NCBI RefSeq assembly: GCF_900142885.1
Contig: NZ_FRCL01000014.1
Location: forward strand, 25,574 to 89,573
DNA from: Flavobacterium xinjiangense
GTDB taxonomy: Bacteria; Bacteroidota; Bacteroidia; Flavobacteriales; Flavobacteriaceae
DNA length: 64,000 bases
Direction: 5' to 3'
Positions 9,350 to 17,064 of this stretch are shown one piece after another. The translations under genes and the position numbers were made by a program. The stretch's first letter is position 1; each line of letters begins with the position of its first letter. The notes under the pieces are model-generated. The model saw only the letters and a list, made by a program, of their open reading frames with translations, did not search any database and was not told the origin of the DNA.

Positions 9350-11572
9350 CTAATTACCTAACTGCAACTGATTTCGAACCAATTCATAATAACTACCTTT
9401 TTGTTTTACTAATTCTTTATGATTGCCTATTTCAATGATTTTACCTTTCTCAAGAACTACAATTTGGTCAGCATTCATAACGGTACTTAATCGGTGTGCA
9501 ATAACCACGACGGTTTTATTCTTGAAGAAAATATCCAGTTTTTCCATAATAACCTTTTCATTATTGGCATCTAAAGCCGATGTCGCTTCATCAAAAAATA
9601 ACATTTCAGGGTTTTTATAAACTGCTCTGGCAATAAGCAATCGTTGTTTTTGTCCGGTACTCATTCCTACTCCTTCCATCCCTATTTTTGTGTTATACCC
9701 CAAAGGCAAACCATTAATGTATTCGGCAATGTTGGCAACATCCGAAGCATAAATCAACCTCTTTTTATCAATAAAATCAACTCCAATAGCAATATTATTG
9801 GCTATCGTATCACTAAAAATAAAACCCTCCTGCATTACTGCTCCTATATTGGCACGCCATGTTTTTTGAGAAAGATTTCCCAAATCAACGCTGGCTCCCC
9901 TCTCCAAAGGAGAGGGACTGGAGGTGAGGATAATCTTCCCACTATTGGGTTCGTAGAACTTCAATAATAATTTCATTAAAGTGGTCTTTCCGCTACCACT
10001 AGTGCCCACAATAGCAGTAATTTTATGAGCAGGAATGGTAAGACTTAAATTTTTAAGAACGGGAATAGTAGAACCAATATAGCGAAAAGATAAATCGTTG
10101 ACGATGATATCACAATCTTTAGGTATGTCATGTGTTTGATGGGCTTCTTGTTGAATCTCGTCTTCTTTTTCATGTATTTCAGACAAACGGACCAGTGATA
10201 TTTTCGCATCTTGCACTTCACGAATAAAAGTGATTAATTGCACAATTGGACCATTCAAACTTCCTACTATACTGCTTATGGCCATCATCATCCCTAGAGT
10301 TATTTCTCCATCAATAACTAATTTTGCCGAAAGGAAAATAATGATTATATTCTTTAATTCATTAATAAAATTAGACCCTACCGTTTGGGTTTGTTCTAAC
10401 ACCAATCCTTTCATAGACACTTTAAATAGTCGCGCCTGCACGTACTCCCAACCCCAACGTTTTTGCTTCTCGGCATTGTGCAATTTTATTTCCTGCATGC
10501 CATTGATGAGTTCAATCACTTTACTTTGCTCTTGGCTAGTCTCCGTAAACCGTTTGTAATCGAGTTTTTCTCTGCGTTTCAAGAAAAGAATTACCCAAAG
10601 AAAATAGAAAAAACTTCCTAAAAAGAAAACCACAAAAATCTGGATATTATAATAGGCCAAAACTCCACCCATAATCAGCATATTGATTAGTGAAAACAAA
10701 ACATTGAGCGAAGATGTAGTCAAAATACGCTCAATGCGATGATGATCGTTAATACGCTGCATAATGTCACCTGTCATTCGCACATCAAAAAACGAAATCG
10801 GCAAATTCATTAATTTGATAAAGAAATCGGAGATTAAAGAAATGTTGATTCGAGCCGAAAGATGCAATAAGATCCAGCTCCTTATTAGTTCTAAAGCCGT
10901 TTTTCCAAAAAACAAAAACAGTTGTGCAAAAAGAACTAGATAGATAAAATGGATATTTCTGTTTTGTATTCCAACATCTACAATGCTTTGCGTCAAAAAA
11001 GGAAAAATAAGCTGTAAAACACTACCAGCTAATAGCCCTATAATCAATTGTGTTATAAATGATTTATATGGCAATATGTATTTAACTAAAAGCGAAAAAC
11101 CAAATTTATTACTTACTTCTGTATCAAATTCACTTTGATAGAATTTTGGTGTAGGCTCTAGTAATAAAGCAATTCCTTCTTCTGTAGTTTCATTGGCATT
11201 ATTTCCAATCCAAAATTTCAAAAATTCTACAGGAGTGTACTCTATCAATCCAAATGCTGGATCAGAAATAAAATACCTATCTTTTTTTATTTTATATAAA
11301 ACAACATAGTGGTTTTTATTCCAATGCAGTATTGACGGGAGAGGAACTTCATCAAGTTTTGCTAAATTTAGCTTTACTCCTAATGTTCGAAAACCTATTT
11401 TTTCAGCAGCGTCACTTATTAACACCAACTTACTGCCATCTCGGATTGTTTCACTATAATTACGTAGGGCTTGGATGTTAACTATTTTACCATAATACTT
11501 GGCTATTATTTTTAAGCAGGTTGGACCGCAATCTTTTTTGTCGGATTGATGATAGTACGGAAATCTTGTCAT
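9350..11572 (-). CDS. C39 peptidase-containing ABC exporter (leader-cleaving)
   Basis: A 740-residue bacteriocin-type exporter that should cleave double-glycine leaders and export the core peptide. The C39 peptidase at the N-terminus has the expected triad: Cys15 (KKDCGPTCLKI), His88 (WNKNHYVVLYK) and Asp104 (FISDPAFG). A six-helix membrane region follows (about 165-450). The ATPase domain has Walker A GTSGSGKTTL (about 524), signature STGQKQRLLIARA (about 640) and Walker B MLFFDEATSAL (about 657). It overlaps the lipoprotein gene stop by one base. Both precursors in this operon have a Gly-Gly, matching its specificity. An in-frame insertion derived from a palindromic repeat lies between Walker A and the signature (see 9898-9916). 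Confidence 0.95.
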   Translation of the reverse strand: MTRFPYYHQSDKKDCGPTCLKIIAKYYGKIVNIQALRNYSETIRDGSKLVLISDAAEKIGFRTLGVKLNLAKLDEVPLPSILHWNKNHYVVLYKIKKDRYFISDPAFGLIEYTPVEFLKFWIGNNANETTEEGIALLLEPTPKFYQSEFDTEVSNKFGFSLLVKYILPYKSFITQLIIGLLAGSVLQLIFPFLTQSIVDVGIQNRNIHFIYLVLFAQLFLFFGKTALELIRSWILLHLSARINISLISDFFIKLMNLPISFFDVRMTGDIMQRINDHHRIERILTTSSLNVLFSLINMLIMGGVLAYYNIQIFVVFFLGSFFYFLWVILFLKRREKLDYKRFTETSQEQSKVIELINGMQEIKLHNAEKQKRWGWEYVQARLFKVSMKGLVLEQTQTVGSNFINELKNIIIIFLSAKLVIDGEITLGMMMAISSIVGSLNGPIVQLITFIREVQDAKISLVRLSEIHEKEDEIQQEAHQTHDIPKDCDIIVNDLSFRYIGSTIPVLKNLSLTIPAHKITAIVGTSGSGKTTLMKLLLKFYEPNSGKIILTSSPSPLERGASVDLGNLSQKTWRANIGAVMQEGFIFSDTIANNIAIGVDFIDKKRLIYASDVANIAEYINGLPLGYNTKIGMEGVGMSTGQKQRLLIARAVYKNPEMLFFDEATSALDANNEKVIMEKLDIFFKNKTVVVIAHRLSTVMNADQIVVLEKGKIIEIGNHKELVKQKGSYYELVRNQLQLGN
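9898..9916. repeat. Palindromic repeat inserted in frame in the ABC exporter gene
   Basis: CCCTCTCC-AAA-GGAGAGGG is a perfect eight-base inverted repeat inside the coding sequence. The flanking bases encode SSPSPLERGAS between GKIILT and VDLGNLSQKTW of the ATPase domain. Related ABC ATPases usually run from the GKI strand into this segment without such a Ser/Pro-rich stretch. The extra bases are roughly 9888-9930. This looks like a small mobile or REP-like element that landed in frame. Confidence 0.55.
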
Positions 11573-13185
11573 TAATTTATAATTATATCATCATCATAGA
11601 TTGTTTTATTATCGTCAGTTTTAACAAAAATGTGGTATTTACCAATTGGCAATTCAAAATTAATAGTTTCATTTTTAGGAATAATTAAAAAGCTTTTAAT
11701 TGGAATCGCCAAATTCTTCATCAAATCAAATTCTTTAAAATCAATTATTTCAACTAAAACTTCTTTATTTTTATAGGCCGAAAATCCTTTATCCTTAATG
11801 ACTGATTTTCTGAATATTGCATTCGGATATATTATTTTTAAACTCGGCTTTAAGTTGTTAACCAAAAAATAATCGGCAGAAGATTTTATTTTTGTTGTGC
11901 CAGCAAGATATTTACGAGGAATTAAAATTAAGTCCTGTTTAGTATCTGCACAAATCACTGTTTGATTAATTGTTATTGGATTAATTCCAGACAGTTCTTT
12001 AAAATATTCTGCCATCCATTTTCTCTCTTCATTTTTCTTTTCAATATGGTGATGCCCCACATATACAAAGATTTTGGCCTTTGGGTCTTTCTCTAAAATA
12101 TTTATAATATTTTTTGCCTGACCCATTTCTCTGTCTATCCCTTTTTCAAAATTTTCATGTCCTGAAACAGTAAACCCTAAAGCGATTGCCTTCCTTATGA
12201 AGTGAGCAAAAAAAGGCTCACCCACATAAATTCCATTCAGGTAGTTTGGAGTTGACTCCTTTCCTGGACTTTCAATATTAAAACCTTCTAACGACAAATA
12301 ACTATATCCATTTGCTTTCAGAGTTTCTAATAATTCCATCGCAAACAATCGATGTTTTGGATAATAATGATCTTCATTCAGCATGATCACTTGGTTTTCT
12401 TTTGCTATTTCAGCAATTTTACCAAAAACAGCATGGTCTTTATAAACGTCATCTTTGCTAGATAAATCGGCTACAATTGAATTAAAAATTCCTTTGCGCT
12501 CTTTTTCGTAATCTACAATTAAGGAATCATACAGTTTATTATTAGACATGGATGCATTAACCGTTGATAAGAACTGGAATTTATCATCATTTCCCACATC
12601 AGATTTTAGAGGCGCAGTTTTCAACTTTTTACTTGCAAAAAGAGGATTGGGATGCACAGAAGGAAAATTTTTCACAAATATGGATACAAATGACATTTTT
12701 GATCTATTTAATGAATCGATAGCAATTTTATTCAGTAAATCAGCAACAAATATCGAAGCGCTATTATCCTTGACAACATTAGTTTTTACCAATCCTAAAA
12801 CCTTTCTTTTCCCTTTTTGCTTTTCGAAAAAGAAAGTATTATTAACCGCATCAGGAACTATAGTTTTAGTATTGTTTGAATTAACACTCGATACTTGTGC
12901 ATTTTGATAGAAAAAATACATCTCAACGCCCTTTTCTTTTGCATCAGCAACCAAAAAAAGGTCTTTTGATGATAAATTATTATTCTTTAATAATTGCTTA
13001 AACTCTTTTTCTTTACTCAAAGAAGCTTCTCTAAATTGAATATTTTTATCAAAATCAATTCCCACTTTCAAAGAATCATTGTAAAAATAATTTCTATTAA
13101 AGTAATTTCTATCAGACAGTTTGCTTTTGTTTGAGCCACAGGAAATGAATAAGAACAACAGTAATAAATGAAAGAATCTATGCAT
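11572..13185 (-). CDS. Lipoprotein with ChaN/EreA-like domain, peptide-operon copy
   Basis: A 537-residue predicted lipoprotein. It starts MHRFFHLLLLFLFISCGS, a signal peptide with lipobox cysteine at about residue 16; the ATG at 13185 was chosen because it gives a clean signal peptide. The middle (about 270-420) contains QVIMLNEDHYYPKHRLFAME, an SLEGF strand and KIFVYVGHHHIEKK. This spacing of acidic/His motifs recalls the ChaN/erythromycin-esterase/TraB fold, which is a tentative assignment. The gene overlaps the SPASM maturase by 8 bases and the exporter by 1, so it is embedded in the peptide operon and may act on, bind or give immunity to the product. A close paralogue lies at 37545-39158. 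Confidence 0.75.
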   Translation of the reverse strand: MHRFFHLLLLFLFISCGSNKSKLSDRNYFNRNYFYNDSLKVGIDFDKNIQFREASLSKEKEFKQLLKNNNLSSKDLFLVADAKEKGVEMYFFYQNAQVSSVNSNNTKTIVPDAVNNTFFFEKQKGKRKVLGLVKTNVVKDNSASIFVADLLNKIAIDSLNRSKMSFVSIFVKNFPSVHPNPLFASKKLKTAPLKSDVGNDDKFQFLSTVNASMSNNKLYDSLIVDYEKERKGIFNSIVADLSSKDDVYKDHAVFGKIAEIAKENQVIMLNEDHYYPKHRLFAMELLETLKANGYSYLSLEGFNIESPGKESTPNYLNGIYVGEPFFAHFIRKAIALGFTVSGHENFEKGIDREMGQAKNIINILEKDPKAKIFVYVGHHHIEKKNEERKWMAEYFKELSGINPITINQTVICADTKQDLILIPRKYLAGTTKIKSSADYFLVNNLKPSLKIIYPNAIFRKSVIKDKGFSAYKNKEVLVEIIDFKEFDLMKNLAIPIKSFLIIPKNETINFELPIGKYHIFVKTDDNKTIYDDDIIIN

Positions 13186-14179
13186 TATTCCAAAGGTTTT
13201 TATACGGGTCATAATTACAGTTTATTTTGGTTGAATAAAATGGATCTGTTTCCTTTAGCTTATAAGGAATACTGCCATCTGGACAGATGTAGCGAAACTC
13301 ACAATCCTTGCAGACAAAAATTTTATCTTTATTAATTGCCCAAAATTCCCTCACATCTTTATTATCAGCAACATCATTTAAATTAGTAATGTCAATATTG
13401 CCAAAAATAGATTGATCCTCAATATGGCGTTTTATGTCTCCATCACTGTCAATAAAAATACTTCTATTATAAGCAGTATTAAAGATTAAAGATTCATTAA
13501 AATTTTCCATACTTAATACAAAATCATGATGATTATAAATCTTCATTGAAAGCACTTCACTTAATGATTTTTTTTCATAAATAAATTTCTTTACTGCAGA
13601 ATCATTTATTTTATCAACATCATAAAAAATGATTTCAGTGATTCTAGAATTTTTTTTTCTAAGCTTTACTAATTCAGTTTCTATACCTATATTGTATTTT
13701 ATAAAAATTACAATGGTTTTAATTTTAGATTTATCAACAAAATGAAGTGTATCTACTATTTTTTTAAAATTAAAATCATCTGTTATTAATTTTAAACAGC
13801 TTACACCTAAATCATCAACTTTAACCTCGAAGAAGTTTTTTAAAGTTAAAATTGGTAAATTTAAATCTAAAGTTATAGTTTCAATTTTATAAGGGCGATC
13901 AAAATTATTGCTTATTGGTGGATATAAATTAGTGTCATTGTCAGTAAAAATTAATTCATTATTAAAAAAATAGCGAATATATTTCTTTAAAATAACTTTG
14001 TCATTTTTAAAATCTTGGAATAGATCATATATTCTCTTTCCTGAATATTCATTTATAAAATCAATTATTTGATTGGGTAATATATAAAAGTTTTTTCTCT
14101 GATTATCTAGTATTATCGCTCTATTTATACCTTTTACCATAAAACAGTTTGAAAACAGTTTGAATTTTTTATCAATCAT
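13178..14179 (-). CDS. gwsS: SPASM-domain peptide maturase of a grasp-with-spasm system (GwsS-like)
   Basis: A 333-residue protein ending in a SPASM-type cysteine region: CKDCEFRYICPDG and then INCNYDPYKNLWNN. SPASM domains hold auxiliary iron-sulphur clusters in peptide-modifying enzymes. I chose the ATG at 14179 (MIDKKFKLFSNCFMVKG), which fits the usual 'KLF-NC--VKG' beginning of this family and overlaps the preceding small gene's stop. A longer reading frame begins at 14257 but overlaps that gene. No CxxxCxxC radical-SAM motif is visible in the N-terminal two thirds, so the enzyme may rely on the SPASM clusters only or be a degenerate radical-SAM protein. It sits between the ATP-grasp maturase and the exporter. 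Confidence 0.85.
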   Translation of the reverse strand: MIDKKFKLFSNCFMVKGINRAIILDNQRKNFYILPNQIIDFINEYSGKRIYDLFQDFKNDKVILKKYIRYFFNNELIFTDNDTNLYPPISNNFDRPYKIETITLDLNLPILTLKNFFEVKVDDLGVSCLKLITDDFNFKKIVDTLHFVDKSKIKTIVIFIKYNIGIETELVKLRKKNSRITEIIFYDVDKINDSAVKKFIYEKKSLSEVLSMKIYNHHDFVLSMENFNESLIFNTAYNRSIFIDSDGDIKRHIEDQSIFGNIDITNLNDVADNKDVREFWAINKDKIFVCKDCEFRYICPDGSIPYKLKETDPFYSTKINCNYDPYKNLWNNA

Positions 14180-14348
14180 TAGTACGTCTAAAATAAAGTG
14201 GTTTGTAAAATTCGTTGCAAGTTGTTTTTGAAGTTTGATAAAATAGTGACTCAACATATTTTCTGCTATTTTTTACCTTAGCTAAAACCAAATCTTCTTT
14301 TGTGCATTCTGCAATAACTGGAAGGCTTATTTTGTATTTATTTTTCAT
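14172..14348 (-). CDS. 58-residue protein overlapping both maturase genes
   Basis: A small gene beginning MKNKYKISLPVIAECTKED and ending YKPLYFRRTND. Its ATG (14348) lies 11 bases inside the end of the ATP-grasp gene, and its TGA overlaps the ATG of the SPASM maturase in the sequence AATGATTGA. Both junctions are typical of translational coupling, which is why I accept such a short frame. The protein is basic, with two cysteines and no signal peptide. I do not recognise the family. Its place between the two maturases suggests a helper, such as a leader-binding or scaffold protein. Confidence 0.65.
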   Translation of the reverse strand: MKNKYKISLPVIAECTKEDLVLAKVKNSRKYVESLFYQTSKTTCNEFYKPLYFRRTND

Positions 14349-15309
14349 TATTTAAAAGTATCAAATTTTGCGCGACGATTTTATGTAAATCATAATTACA
14401 TGGAAACGAAGTCATTCCAAATTGTCCTGAAGGATTTACTTCTAAAAAATAGTATGCACCATTTTTTGAAGATTTAAGAATGTCTATTGAACCTGTATTT
14501 AATTGTAGTTTTTTCATGAGTATATCTATTTTCATTTCAATTTCGGAAGGTAATTGAAACGGTATAAAGCGATTGGGAAAATCCCAATCGTAAGCTCTAA
14601 AATCTATTTTAGTTTGTGGGTTACTTTGCGAAAATATTGCCATTGAATAACATTTTCCCATTATATAAAAAACCCGGAGTTCAATTTCTTTTTCAATATA
14701 TTCTTGAAAAAGAGAAGGACTAAAATTTATATTTAGGTTTTTTACTGTTTCAACTTTTACAGTACTTAGCCCTACAGTGCTATTAGCTAATTTAAGATGC
14801 AACGCTTCTGCTATAGGCTTAGTAATAATCGAATGATTGTTTTCTTCCCAAAATAATTTTAATTTATTTCTTTCAGTGACGATTATGGTTTTAGGTATTT
14901 GCAAACCTACATTTTTAGCTAAATTTAAAATTTCTAGTTTTGATTTCATTAAACTTCTTTTAAATAGCCACTTTTTATCATCCAAAAGACTGAAGATCAA
15001 TTCGCGAAGGGCTTTAAACTCATCATTTAAAAAAAGCATTAAATCTCTTAAATAATCTAATTTGGCTTCATAATCTCTTAAATAGCCAAATTTCCTAAAC
15101 CAAACGACAGAAATATCCTTTAAATATACTCTTTGTGTTGAATTTTCAAAATACGAATTTTCAGTACAATTAGAATCATATGAAAAAGTAGTTATTCCTT
15201 GCATAAGCTCTTCATCATTAACTCTTAAAACTGGGGTTTTAAAATAATTTAACCATTCAATAACTAGATCTGTATCTCTATCACCAGGTTTACTTAATAT
15301 AAGAATCAT
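14338..15309 (-). CDS. gwsG: ATP-grasp peptide maturase (GwsG-like, graspetide ligase)
   Basis: A 323-residue ATP-grasp ligase starting MILILSKPGDRDTDLVIEWL. Family members join side chains of a precursor peptide by ester or amide bonds between Ser/Thr/Lys and Asp/Glu. ATP-grasp signs are SIITKPIAEAL (Lys and nucleotide binding, about residue 155-165), LFQEYIEKEIELRVFYI (about 198-214) and the metal-binding FLEVNPSGQFGMTSFPC (about 290-306). The N-terminal WFRKFGYLRDY is typical of the peptide-modifying clade. It follows the two precursor genes after a terminator-like hairpin and overlaps the next small gene, so its expression is probably set below that of the precursors. Confidence 0.92.
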   Translation of the reverse strand: MILILSKPGDRDTDLVIEWLNYFKTPVLRVNDEELMQGITTFSYDSNCTENSYFENSTQRVYLKDISVVWFRKFGYLRDYEAKLDYLRDLMLFLNDEFKALRELIFSLLDDKKWLFKRSLMKSKLEILNLAKNVGLQIPKTIIVTERNKLKLFWEENNHSIITKPIAEALHLKLANSTVGLSTVKVETVKNLNINFSPSLFQEYIEKEIELRVFYIMGKCYSMAIFSQSNPQTKIDFRAYDWDFPNRFIPFQLPSEIEMKIDILMKKLQLNTGSIDILKSSKNGAYYFLEVNPSGQFGMTSFPCNYDLHKIVAQNLILLNNEK

Positions 15310-15327
15310 AAAAATGTTATAAAAAAA

Positions 15328-15354
15328 TATTTAGGATAATGTTTATCCTAAATA
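15328..15354 (-). terminator. Hairpin between precursor genes and maturase genes
   Basis: TATTTAGGATAA and TTATCCTAAATA form a perfect 12-bp stem with a three-base loop. Read on the minus strand it is followed by ATTTTTTTAT, the look of an intrinsic terminator. It lies after the first precursor gene and 19 bases before the ATP-grasp start, so it probably lets only part of the transcripts continue. Confidence 0.75.
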
Positions 15355-15391
15355 CTTATGTTAAAAAAAATATTAAATCATTTTAATATTG

Positions 15392-15526
15392 TTAATCTAC
15401 ACCATCTAATTGATTATATTCACTTCCGGGTAGCTGACACCATGTTTGATGATCTTCTGGAGCATTACCTCCATTAATAGTGTCAATCTCAATTTTTTCA
15501 CACTCGAAATCTTCTAATTTTTTCAT
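15392..15526 (-). CDS. gwsA: Precursor peptide 1 of the grasp-with-spasm system
   Basis: A 44-residue peptide. The leader MKKLEDFECEKIEIDTINGG ends in Gly-Gly, the cleavage signal for the C39 exporter of this operon. The core has Thr, Ser and several Asp/Glu plus one Cys (QTWCQLPGSEYNQLDGVD), which suits side-chain crosslinking by the ATP-grasp enzyme. It shares a nearly identical leader and the pattern QTW..PG..Y..DG.D with precursor 2. It is the nearest gene upstream of the ATP-grasp enzyme, separated by a terminator-like hairpin. Confidence 0.85.
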   Translation of the reverse strand: MKKLEDFECEKIEIDTINGGNAPEDHQTWCQLPGSEYNQLDGVD

Positions 15527-15639
15527 AATTTTAATTATTTAATATTGATTCTAAAAACATTCTCATCATTATCAATGTCTTCAAAATAAATCATATAGTA
15601 CATTTACCGAAGAATCAAGATAGGAGAGTCATAAAAAAC

Positions 15640-15667
15640 ACTTAGACATAAAACATTATGCCTAAGT
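15640..15667 (-). terminator. Hairpin after precursor gene 2
   Basis: On the minus strand ACTTAGGCATAA pairs with TTATGTCTAAGT (one G-U pair), followed by GTTTTTTATG. It resembles the hairpin after precursor 1 in sequence, which suggests that the precursor gene and its terminator were duplicated as one unit. Confidence 0.7.
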
Positions 15668-15703
15668 ATTTGTACTAAAAAGATTTAAAAATCATTCCAA
15701 TTG

Positions 15704-15835
15704 TTAATCTTGACCATCATAATCATTTTCATACTGACCAGGATGTGTCGTCCATGTTTGGACATCTGCCAAATTACCTCCATAAATAGTATTAATCTCA
15801 ACTTTTTCGCATTCGAAATCTTCTAATTTTTTCAT
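15704..15835 (-). CDS. gwsA: Precursor peptide 2 of the grasp-with-spasm system
   Basis: A 43-residue peptide with leader MKKLEDFECEKVEINTIYGG, again ending Gly-Gly. The core LADVQTWTTHPGQYENDYDG has more Thr and Asp and no Cys, unlike precursor 1. Leader identity with conserved QTW, PG, Tyr and DG core positions marks the pair as paralogues making two related products. It is the first gene of the operon on the minus strand. The 5' region (15836-15940) is AT-rich; I see no unambiguous Bacteroidota promoter in it. Confidence 0.85.
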   Translation of the reverse strand: MKKLEDFECEKVEINTIYGGNLADVQTWTTHPGQYENDYDGQD

Positions 15836-15941
15836 AATTTTAATTTTTTATTATTAATATTTAAAATCACCCGTCTTCAATTTTATAAATAATTCACGTG
15901 CACTTGAATTAATTTTATAAAAGCGAATAATAGATATTTTT

Positions 15942-16150
15942 ACCAAACATAAAAAGAAGAAATGGATTACATACATAGCAAACACAACCTTTAACAAAGA
16001 AGGTTGTTTATAAGTAAAATGTGTTAAAATTTACAAAATGGTTCTAAATAAATCACGGCTTATCGCCTTATTTACTAGACCTGAGTCGTCAGTTGTCTCA
16101 GATTTTTTTATTCGGACGATGCGTTTTTGGAATAACTACTTCTATTCACT
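15942..16150 (-). pseudogene. Relic duplication of the response-regulator 3' end and downstream DNA
   Basis: This stretch repeats 16212-16410 at an offset near 270 bases. Both contain CCAAACAT, GAAATGGATT, AACCTTTAACAAAGAA and GTTAAAATTTAC, followed by a decayed version of the last ~30 codons of the LuxR-type regulator (IQKRIIRMKKAFEV in the intact copy). Frames are broken. It fills the gap between the precursor genes and the regulator, so part of the regulator gene was tandemly duplicated and then decayed. Confidence 0.7.
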
Positions 16151-16309
16151 AGAATTTTAAAGTGTTGTTCGTACTCTTTAAATTTTGAGAGTTGTTCATT
16201 TTCTAGTTTCTGCCAAACATATATAGAAGAAATGGATTGCAGATACAACAAAAACAACCTTTAACAAAGAATGTTATAAGTAAATATGTTAAAATTTACG
16301 AAAGAAGTT

Positions 16310-16966
16310 TTAAATAAATCCTTGTTTAATAGCTTCTTTAACTAGACCTGTGTCATCCGTTACCTCAAAAGCTTTTTTCATTCGGATGATACGCTTTTGG
16401 ATAGCGCTTGTTGTTAGATGAATGATACTCTCCAACTCCTTGATTTTAAATCCTTTTGACAAATACAAAAGGATTTGACGATTGGCATCTTCAATCATTA
16501 ATTCCTTTTTCCATATTTCATTGATACAGCTTTTTACTATTGGACTTTGGTATTGATTGCCCAGCAGTATCTCATATAGAGCTTGCTGTAATTTTTCAGG
16601 AGTAATGTCATTTTTTATTATAAGTCCATCCGGACGTACGTTCTTGGCGATGTCATATACAATAATGACTTCAGTATGTGCAGTAATCATAATGATTTTA
16701 CAATTAGGCATTTTCTCTCGTATTAAAAGTGCCAAATCACTGCCTGATAAAATAGATTTTTCCTCATAACCGGGTAAACCTTTATCTATGATAGCTAAGT
16801 CAAAAGACTGTTTTGCAGAAGTACTTCTTAGCAGAGTAGAGTAGGCTTCCTCACAATTATAAGCTTTAGTAAAAACGGGTGGATTTTTCCCGAAAGGCTC
16901 CCCTAGAAGAGCGTTAATATAACCTTCTACAGTCATTGGGTGGTCATCTACTACAAGTACATTCAT
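16310..16966 (-). CDS. NarL/LuxR-type response regulator
   Basis: A 218-residue two-component regulator starting MNVLVVDDHPMTVEGYINAL; this ATG places the receiver's first strand at the N-terminus. The phosphoacceptor is the Asp of FDLAIIDKGLPGYEEK, and KIIMITAHTE gives the Thr of the switch region. The C-terminal helix-turn-helix (QILLYLSKGFKIKELESIIHLTTSAIQKRIIRM) is of LuxR/NarL type. It lies between the peptide operon and a divergently transcribed LytTR regulator. A TPR histidine kinase of the class that usually partners such regulators is at 18394-20406, so they may be a pair. Confidence 0.9.
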   Translation of the reverse strand: MNVLVVDDHPMTVEGYINALLGEPFGKNPPVFTKAYNCEEAYSTLLRSTSAKQSFDLAIIDKGLPGYEEKSILSGSDLALLIREKMPNCKIIMITAHTEVIIVYDIAKNVRPDGLIIKNDITPEKLQQALYEILLGNQYQSPIVKSCINEIWKKELMIEDANRQILLYLSKGFKIKELESIIHLTTSAIQKRIIRMKKAFEVTDDTGLVKEAIKQGFI

Positions 16967-17064
16967 TATAAGATATTTTAACTTTAACAAAATAGGCAGT
17001 TTTTCTGCAATAAAAGAAATTTATTCTTCTCTAGATTGCACCTCCTTATTTTTAGTATAATTAT

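Noticed and set aside
14180..14257. N-terminal extension of the SPASM maturase
   Set aside because: It overlaps the small coupled gene and adds residues not expected in the family. The ATG at 14179 fits both.
16021..16150. A separate small regulator gene between the precursors and the LuxR regulator
   Set aside because: It is the decayed duplicate of the regulator's 3' end with several stops.
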